From Gordionus sp. m RMFG-2023 (Eukaryota; Nematomorpha; Gordioida; Chordodea; Parachordodidae), in NCBI RefSeq assembly GCF_954871325.1, contig NC_088775.1, forward strand, positions 46,973,561 through 47,037,560: 64,000 nucleotides of DNA, read 5' to 3'. A program made the translations under genes and the position numbers. Numbering within the stretch: the first letter of the stretch is position 1; every line of letters begins with the position of its first letter. Positions 56,290-64,000 of this stretch are shown piece after piece. The notes under the pieces are model-generated. The model was not told the origin of the DNA, did no database searches, and saw only the letters and a program-made list of their open reading frames with translations.

Positions 56290-56560
56290 TAGGAAGCCGA
56301 AAATATCACCATATTATTGGATAAGAGTAAGCCTTCGAGCAAGAGGGCGTCGAGAGCTAGTTGAATTGGCAAATTTAGAAAAAAAATATATTTGTGCATC
56401 AACAATCAGTACAATAATGAAAGAATTTTTATTGCTGACTAGTGTTAAAACACTTATTGGGCAACTCCAATACGAAAAACCCTGCTCTTCGCTTAAAAAT
56501 AGATTTAAACCTCTATGTTGAGCCTTAATTTTGGCTAATCTATCTTAGAATTGGCCAAAG
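56290..56560 (+). pseudogene. Tc1/mariner transposase N-terminal (HTH) fossil
   Basis: The frame reads RARGRRELVELANLEKKY, then STISTIMKEF and YEKPCSSLKNRFK. This follows the Tc1 pattern of a paired-like helix-turn-helix followed by KP.L...N. It ends at 56521; the catalytic part is absent. Confidence 0.45.
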
Positions 56561-57980
56561 TTAGATGATTGCACTCTAACTTTATTAAATTCCAAAAGAT
56601 CTATATGGCCAATCAACCTCGAAAAAATTTTTTATTTATTCACGATAATAAAAATAAAAATCAATTTCTAATTATATTATATATAATCTCATCGTGGGGG
56701 AAGGGGGAGGGGTTAATTCTTATAGTAGAAAATTTGATTCTTTAAAATTTTGCGTTTTCATAATACTTTAATATTGATAAAACCTCCTCCTCAATTTTAT
56801 GTTTCTATAAAAACATCTCAGAAATATTTTCCTATATTTAAAAAAAAGTTCGTGAAAGAATTTTAAAAATCTATGAATAAACGACACTAAAGACACATTT
56901 AAATTTTAAAAAATTTAAAAACGGGAGGTTCCCAAAGGTCTTTAATTCGTAATGGGATCTATTGATTTTTTCTATTCCCAAGTGTAAAAGAGCAATCAGT
57001 ATTAATATTACTTTACTAAAAAATCACTCCAATCTTAGCACTTTAGGGTAAAAAATCATTTTTGTAATAGTTTTCAATTTCACCATAACCAATCCGCCTT
57101 ATGTTGGTATCATATTTTCCAAAGATCTAAGAAATATAATTAGGGTACCATTAAACACAACAGTATTATTATAATATTAATTTCATTGGTCAATCACGAA
57201 AATGGCTAGGACCAGTTTTAAGTGAATAAAAATATAAAAACGTTTGTACAAAATATCGTACCAAAATAAAGAAATAAAATTAGGGTACCATTAATACACA
57301 ACAATTATATGTACCATTTAAAAATAAGATACATTCATATATACAGAGAAATAATAAAAATAATTCTAATTTTAAAATAAATAAATACTTAACCGTGCAT
57401 ATAGATAGTCCATATAAAATTGAAACTTTTTCTTTTTATTTCAAATAAAATAATGTATTTTTTTAATATTTTACATTGCTAAAAAAACCATTTCAATTAA
57501 AACAACATAACGTTTAAAAATATACAACCATACTGTTCAATTTATCCTAAATTAAATTTATATGTTTTGTATTAATAATATTCTTCCTTTGGATCCCTAG
57601 AGATAGGTGATAATTTGTTTCCCTAGTTTTTTTTAACCCTCTATTGCGTACATCATATTTGAATACACATACCATAAAAAAAGATATAAATTTTAATATA
57701 AAATTTTTTAGTTTAATACACATGATGTATAATATATACAAGACAGCTATTAATATAAAAATTCTAAAATAAATAGTTTACAACTTTCGAATAGTTGCAT
57801 TTTTTCCATTTTATAAATTATGTCATTTTTCTCAGGAAGTTAAAAATCCTATTAAATAATAAAAGAAATGTTTTATATAAAAATAAATTGTTATATTCAT
57901 TAATAGTGTTTAAAATTTAAATTTTAAGGTACGTGTACCCATATACATAATGTGCACAAATGCAATATGAATTTGGGATT
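56561..57980. other. Sequence upstream of the acidic exon, no confident feature
   Basis: It is expected to be vav intron leading toward the CH exons. A minus-strand stretch after an ATTTCTTAG at about 57126-57134 reads IFGKYDTNIRRIGYGEIENY, but it does not resemble Vav. No CH-domain exon was found here. Confidence 0.35.
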
Positions 57981-57984
57981 TTTT

Positions 57985-58745
57985 GATTATTTTTTTTATA
58001 TTATTAAATGTTCTTTATTTGCTATCTATAGTCAAAATGTACTGTACTCCAGAAGATAGTTCTGATTCTAACCTTAGTGGTTTATCAGATGAAGAAATTC
58101 TTGATTTAAGATCAGCAGATGTTGATACTAGTGAAAATGCGGTATTTCAACTATTGGTACCACTACATTCCAATTTTAAATTGTGTTTTGTTAATTGATT
58201 CTGTGGTATAAAGCTTCGAGTATTACTCACCCAAAAGGGAGTAATGTTACAGAGAGAGCTAATAGAATTTATAATTGCTAGGTTCCAACTGAAAAAGAAT
58301 TCTAAAAGATGGAGCGTGGATTCACATAAGATCATGTAAATATGGTATCACTGTATAGTATTCCATATACTTGATATAATGCTCATAAATCATGGTTAAT
58401 GTATGGGAAAGATTTTGTAGCTTTAAAGGTACCGGCAAAAGAACAGATGCCATTATTAATATTTAAAATTTCAATAGCAGATACTCTGTAAATGTAACAA
58501 AAATATAAACGCTAGCGTAAAAAAATGAATATCAATTGACACCAAATATAAAGAAAAATCTAGCAAGGGGCTGACAAGTCTTATTAAGACAGGATTTAAT
58601 AACACATTGGCCAAAATATAGTAAAAAGGCGCGATACAAAAACCCTGGGTGTAAATTGGTTATGAAAGTAATTCAAATATGGTGTATCATTATGTTTTAC
58701 TACAAAAAAACGATTGTTTTAAGTTATTTCATGAAAATTAATAAA
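57985..58745 (+). pseudogene. piggyBac-like (PGBD-type) transposase fossil with C-terminal zinc ribbon
   Basis: An acidic N-terminus (CTPEDSSDSNLSGLSDEEIL at 58039-58098) is typical of piggyBac transposases. It is followed directly by the C-terminal end: KVPAKEQMPLLIFKISIADT near 58430-58490, then THWPKYSKKARYKNPGCK and CFKLFHEN near 58600-58735, which fit the CKNPGC...C..CF..FH zinc ribbon. The catalytic core is deleted and many stops separate the parts. Confidence 0.65.
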
Positions 58746-59525
58746 AATTTGTTTTATTACATTATTTATCAAATAATAAAATTATATATCTTTATTTTGT
58801 ATAGGTTTGAAATTGAAAAAATATGATACTTTTTACACGCATTCTGTATTTAAATATACACACTGAAATTTTTTACGGTCTTAAAAAAATATTTTTAGTT
58901 TATTAAGAGCTCTTTAAATACAAAAATAAGTTTTTATAAAAAATCATATATTTAATGATATGAAGGGCAATAGAGGCCTCTTGTGAGAAATTGCCGAGGG
59001 TTGAAGTGACAGCAGGAATAAACATAACATTATTAAACCATGTTAAGACACACAGATTTTAGAGAATTTTTGAGTTACAGCTTGGTGTGGGGGCCTTTCA
59101 AATTGGCAATGTAAAGGATAGGCCAATTTTTTGGATCTGGGTGGTACAAAAAGTCCAAACAAAAAATGAAACAATATTACAATCGGTACCTAGTGCAGTT
59201 AAGATATTAATTGGATAGAGATTTTGAATGGGAATCATCTCGACATATTCGCAATGACTCTTTAGATTTTAACATTCTGGATGTTGATACATAAGTAGAA
59301 ATTCAACACTATATTTACAATAAGTTTAAATTTTAAACGAATAAAAAAATAATAAAATACAATTAATAGAAAATCAAGTATTTTTATGAAAATTCTTTCA
59401 TTTGAATGTAAACATTTACAACAGTGTCACAATGAGGTGAACAGACCAGCATAACTAATTGAAAATATAAATATTGTTTGTTTTGTTTTTTATGTTTAAA
59501 TATATTTATTTTTTATCTTTAGCCT
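58746..59525. other. Element debris, unclassified
   Basis: The plus strand near 58990-59060 reads EKLPRVEVTAGINITLLNHV then KTHRF, and near 59090-59150 GVGAFQIGNVKDRPIFWIWV. These look like transposase pieces but I cannot name the family. Confidence 0.35.
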
Positions 59526-59528
59526 TAA

Positions 59529-62500
59529 TTTTGGGTCATTCCATGTCAAATCAATCACTTTTCGGCCGACCCCTTTCGATTTCGATAAAAATTCGTAGGC
59601 TGGTTATATATGTTCCCATTAGATTATAAACAAAATTTTAGCGCATTAGAAACTATATTAGCGGAGATATTCGGGGTTAAAGGTCCAAAAAACGTCTTTT
59701 TTTGCTTTTTACTGATGTTAAATAATTAGTTTTTAATTTAAAACTAAGTATGATCAAATATTGAATCTAATATCAATAGCCAAGTTAAAAATTGATGATT
59801 ATGGCGAAAACATCAAAATTAATTTTTGATAAAATATGGGTCATCTTATGGTCAGTTGAAATTAATATTTCGAAATGTATATGATCTCCGATTTTTAATT
59901 TTTTTAAGAATTATTATCCGTTTACTATTTTTTTAATAATTTATTGGACAATCAGTATGGCTGGGTATTTATTTAAAAAAATATTGGGATTATTATACTT
60001 TAGAAAAAATAGATGGCGCTATATATAATAGTTTTAATATGTTAAAATTTATTTTTTTTATTGATTAAAAATATTTTAATGTATATATATCATACTAAAT
60101 CGATTACAATGTGCATTAAATATATTATTTGTAATTCAGATCATAAATTTTTAAAATCTTCACAAATTTTGCCTAATTAAGATAGTTTATAAATTAATTA
60201 AATCTTACTTCATCTAAAGGAATACAAAGCCTGGCTAGCTTGTGAGATTCTTCAGGAGATAATATATATGTTCGACTGGTGGGAGTAGAAGGATTGACCA
60301 GCGAGAGAATATGAGATTTAGGCAACACTAAAATATTATCTTTCAGAGGAAATTTAAATGAGGCTGAAGGTCCACAAGGGTGTAAAAATCGGATTTTTAC
60401 TTCTTCATTTGTATAACTTTTATCGATTATATATCCTAACCACCATTTATCATCATATACACATGTTATATACTCATTAATATTTTAAAATATAATTTTC
60501 TCATTTAAAAACGGAACTTGTTTTATATTATATTTTTCGGAATCAGAATATATTTTGGTTTTTAGTTTATTTTGATCAATGGGAATAATCCCGTGAATTT
60601 TTTGGGTCCCATGTATGGGCAGTGCAGAATTAAATCTTTTACGAAGGGCTAATTCCTCTTCGATATATTCTTGATTGGATACATATTCAAATTGAATATT
60701 AATATTTTCTTTAGCATAATTATATAATTCTAATGGGGTTAGGATTTGATTTTTATTTAGCCTTTGAAGACTAGCTCTGGCAACTAATCTTTTGACAGTT
60801 CCTCCGATACCGTCACATGCATTTTTGCCGTGAGCAGTGACAAAGAAATGCCATTCGGCAGGAATATTAAAATCGTATTTATGAAGGCATATGTTCAGAA
60901 AATTTTTGCGATTCTTGTATTGAGACGCGGCTTCATCCGAAAATATATTATTTTTTATGGTTTAGAATGAAATTATGCTGTTAAGAATTTAATGAATTTT
61001 TTTTGATAAAGGTGGACTGCACTAGTATTATGGCTTAATGATTCGGACAAAATAACAAAATTTATATTTTTTAATTCTTCTCCAGATTTATAATATGCTA
61101 CAAATGGATGTATAGTGGCCTGCACATTGTACCAATGAAATCCCTGAACTTCATCTTGTAAAATGAAGGAATAATTTTCAGAATAATCTAGAATTGTTAA
61201 AAATTCCTCATCTTTTAAATTTTCTTTGGAATTCTTCAAAAATAAACTTTGTGTTTAGCTATAAACGAGTGACGCAGTAAAATTTGAACTTTTTATAATA
61301 GATATTCGATGAAACCATCAATGGACTTTATAATAGTTTCAAGATTTGCTCTATCCACCGTGATCCATTGTTTAAACGTCACATATTCTATACGATTTCT
61401 CTGAAACAATTCGTATAATTGGCCCATAAGAGATTCTATACCAGGGCATTGATCACAATTTGTTAAATAACATTTTGGCTGAGATGGATTATAAATAATT
61501 TGCGCCAAAAGATTGTTATAAGAATTTATACAGTAATCTTCTCCTGCTGTAATTTCAGCTATTACATTTGTCATTAATTTCACATTCTGATGAATGGCGC
61601 AGACACAAACAGTGTGTGTGCCATCCAACTAAAATTCAGTTTTTTGGTCTAAGTTCGGCAAATTTAGGGAATCCAATTGATATACTTGGGTATTCTTCCT
61701 TAAACATCTTGAATATTTCTTTAAGATTATTTAATATAAATCTTTGCTAATTTTCTCGCCTTTAACAGATACAATCTTTTATTCCAGGCATGAGTCGGCT
61801 TATTTCATCAGAACTATAATTTTGTTATTTTTATTGCTTAAAAAATTTTTCAAAATCTTTGAAATTTTCTTTATCTCTGGTTATTTTAATAATGTAAGAT
61901 AATGACAATTTCATAACATTCTTGGTCTTAATGGGTATGACTTAGTCTGGGGAGGGGGTGGATAGGGGGTTAGGGGTAGGCCTAGTAATTAATGCGATTT
62001 TCGATTTTTCCCTTAATAATTTTTCTGCACCCCTTTAATCCTGCTTTTTTGTTCGTGTGCTAGTCCGATTTTTTAATTATTTTAATTTACAATGAAATAT
62101 TAAAAAAATTATTAAAATTTTTTATCCTGCGAATATCTCAGGGGAATAAGGTTTACAAAGTTATATAATCAAATTTTATGATATATTTACATTAAAATAT
62201 TTTTAATCAATAAAAAAAATGAATTTTAACATATTAAAACTATTATATATAGCGCCATCTATTTTTTTTAAAGTATAAAATTCGCAATATTTTTTTAAAT
62301 AAATATACAGCCATGCTAATTGTTAAAGAAATTATTAAAAAAATAGTAAACGGATAATATTTCTTAAAAAAATTAAAAATCGGAGATCATATACATTTCG
62401 AAATATTAATTTCAAGTTTTCAACTGACCATAAGATGACCCATATTTTAAAAAAAATTATTTTTGATGTTTTCGCCATAATTATCAATTATTAACTTAGC

Positions 62501-62748
62501 TATTAATATTTGATCATAATTAGTTTTAAATTAAAAACTAATTATTTAACATCAGTAAAAAGGAAAAAAAGGCGTTTTTTGGACCTTTAACTCCGATTAT
62601 CTCCGTTAATATAGTTGCTAATGCGCTAAAATTTTGTTTATAATCTAATGGAAACATATATAACCAGTCTACAACTTTTTATCAAAATTGAAAGGGGTCG
62701 GCCGAAAATCTTGATTTTTTTGCTCATTTGACATGGAATGACCCTTTT
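59529..62748 (-). mobile_element. 3.2-kb DNA transposon with terminal inverted repeats of about 560 bp
   Basis: The element is 59533-62744. Both ends start GGGTCATTCCATGTCAAAT. The two TIRs (59533 to about 60100, and about 62185-62744) match almost throughout, with shared blocks such as TTTTCGGCCGACCCCTTTC, ATTAGATTATAAACAAAATT and AAATAGATGGCGCTATATAT. TTTT lies immediately outside both ends, consistent with a 4-bp target duplication, though such a run is weak evidence. A transposase pseudogene in minus orientation fills the middle. Sola elements also make 4-bp duplications, but the superfamily is not established here. Confidence 0.85.
60194..61830 (-). pseudogene. Transposase of the long-TIR element (GTH.VCVC..HQN / DEVQ..HW.N.QAT type), broken
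   Basis: Order of recognisable blocks: ISRLMPGIKD (near 61800); FPKFAELRPKN (near 61670); DGTHTVCVCAIHQNVKLM (61625); NCDQCPG, a possible zinc-binding CxxC (61460); ENYSFILQDEVQGFHWYNVQ (61180); AEWHFFVTAHGKNACDGIGG (60850); and a C-terminal WWLGYIIDKS...FLHPCGPSASF module, stop at 60194-60196. A family with exactly these blocks is widespread in invertebrate genomes, usually annotated as uncharacterised protein. At least four frame changes or stops are visible (around 61640, 61250, 60960 and 60485), so this copy is dead. Confidence 0.75.
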
Positions 62749-62898
62749 ATGGACTTGAGTTTGAACCTTTTTCAGATAAAATTTAAAGAATTTCATATTA
62801 GAGAGCAATCACAGGTATATGTTTCAATAAGAGATAGAGATTTGACTTACATGAAACCCCCAAAATTCAAAGGTCAAAAAAATTAATACTATATTTCC
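62749..62898. other. Short spacer between the long-TIR transposon and the second LINE copy
   Basis: It contains a short open plus-strand stretch (REQSQVYVSIRDRDLTYMKP) of unknown origin. Confidence 0.3.
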
Positions 62899-64000
62899 TT
62901 TATTTTTTTTCTCTTTAGCTTTCACCTTTTCTGGTGGTAAGCTCCTTCATTATCTCTCTCCATTTTATGTTATTCATACTATCACTTTTATCTAATTTAT
63001 ACTTCTTCATATTGGCTCTAACTTTATGGCCCCATTGAAGTTTTGGCCTTCCTCTTTTACGTTTACCCATCACTTCCAAACTCTCAACCTTATTTCCTAT
63101 GTAGTTCATAGGCATTCTCATTGTATGCCCATACCACCTAAGTCAGTTTACCATTATCTTAGTCTTAGTGGGCACTACCTATAAACTTCCTAGTATTCTT
63201 GTACTTCGCACCTTATCCTTTCTTGTTACCCTAGCAATCATCCTCAACTATCTCATCTCCATATTTTGTAGACTTCTCTTGTCTGATTCTTTCGTTGGCC
63301 ATGCTTCCGAACTATATAGAATAGTTGGTTGTACTTTGGAACTGTGAATTTTTCCCTTCAATGTGTGTGGGATTCTTTTGTCAAATAGCACTCCAGATAA
63401 AGATCTCCGCTTTAACAACTTGATTAATTTTACACTTTATCTCTTTTTGTATTGTGCCGTTTGTTTATTTAGTGGAGCCCAAATATTTGCAGTTTTCAAT
63501 TGCCGATATCTGCCATTCATTTATATCAATACTCTCTGTTTCATCTCCTCCTATCACTATATACTCCGTTTTTTCTCCATATACTTTTAGTCCATGCTTT
63601 TCTAGGATATTTATCCAACTCACTAATCTTTCTTTCATTTCATCCTTGGATTCGGCAAGTATCACAATATCATCTGCAAATATCATATTCCACAGGACTG
63701 TTTGAGGTAGAGACTGTGCTAATACATCTATTGTAATGAAGAGAGGTGAGCTGAGAGCCGACCCTTGATGAACTCCTTCGGCTATTGTGAAGCCTGCTGA
63801 AGTACCTGTTGTGCTACGGACCATTGTTGTATGGCCCATATACATATCCTGTATTATTCTTATATATTTTTCGGGAACCTTTTTGTGGCGAGCGCCCACC
63901 AGATAAGTTTTCTTGGGATTCTATCGGAGGCCTTTTCTAGATCGAGAAAGACCATAGCTTTTTGTTCTTTTCCTTGTATTTTTCACTCATTTGCCTAATT
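62899..64000 (-). mobile_element. Second LINE copy (3' half), runs off the right edge
   Basis: The 3' end matches the copy at 47837-50913 (GAAAGCTAAAGAGAAAAA then TAAA). Minus-strand frames cover the RT fingers/palm and C-terminal region with few breaks: GVHQGSALSSPLF, FADDIVILAESKDE and GRPKLQWGHKVRA are all present. The 5' part lies outside the window, so the target duplication cannot be checked. Confidence 0.9.
62915..63899 (-). pseudogene. Reverse transcriptase of LINE copy 2, partial
   Basis: 63465-63899 is open for 144 codons and carries the FADDIV catalytic motif and an alpha-helical thumb start (ISAIENCKYLG). The 62915-63121 frame carries the C-terminal RGRPKLQWG segment and ends at the same stop as copy 1. 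The frame differs between them, so at least one frame change separates the two. Confidence 0.8.

Noticed and set aside
57040-57135. Possible CH-domain exon after ATTTCTTAG (minus strand)
   Set aside because: The translation (KYDTNIRRIGYGEIENYY) lacks the CH-domain pattern and runs into a stop without a donor.

Overview
This is strongly A+T-rich nuclear DNA from an animal, probably an invertebrate. The argument for an animal is one host gene. Twelve short exons on the minus strand, spread from 56164 down to 1321, join in frame into about 420 codons. They encode the acidic tyrosine segment, the whole Dbl-homology (RhoGEF) domain, the pleckstrin-homology domain and the first half of the C1 zinc finger of a Vav-family guanine-nucleotide exchange factor. 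The N-terminal calponin-homology exons should lie beyond 64000. The rest of C1 and the SH3-SH2-SH3 tail should lie left of position 1. The species cannot be named from the sequence.

Almost everything else is vav intron packed with old transposable elements; the longest intron is about 18 kb. From left to right: a BED/hAT-like scrap; a 34-bp perfect palindrome; a TTAA-ended foldback element (2269-4112); a Ty3/gypsy scrap (5839-6600); several MITEs and hairpins (9-17 kb); a degraded Ty3/gypsy element (18.2-22.5 kb); a TCGACT-rich repeat (23.2-23.8 kb); a Ty3/gypsy element with both LTRs and a 5-bp target duplication (25586-31641), inserted in a hairpin repeat and itself carrying a deleted hAT element (29126-30093); a Tc1/IS630-like fossil (31.7-32.5 kb); a foldback element with a 145-bp array and a 10-bp target duplication (33632-35261); a nearly whole hAT element (35576-37960); hAT scraps (40-46 kb); a piggyBac-like element (46302-50990) holding a compact 3.08-kb non-LTR retrotransposon with a perfect 16-bp target duplication and a tRNA-like head; more hAT, piggyBac and Tc1 scraps (51-59 kb); a 3.2-kb DNA transposon with TIRs of about 560 bp (59533-62744); and a second copy of the LINE running off the right edge.

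No bacterial features, CRISPR arrays, operons or rRNA genes were seen. The only intact, conserved biology is the vav gene. The transposons are useful mainly for their nesting order, the target duplications that assign them to superfamilies, and a few unusual designs: the tRNA-like LINE head, a hAT derivative that keeps only an open dimerisation-domain frame, foldback elements built from tandem arrays, and the long-TIR transposon.
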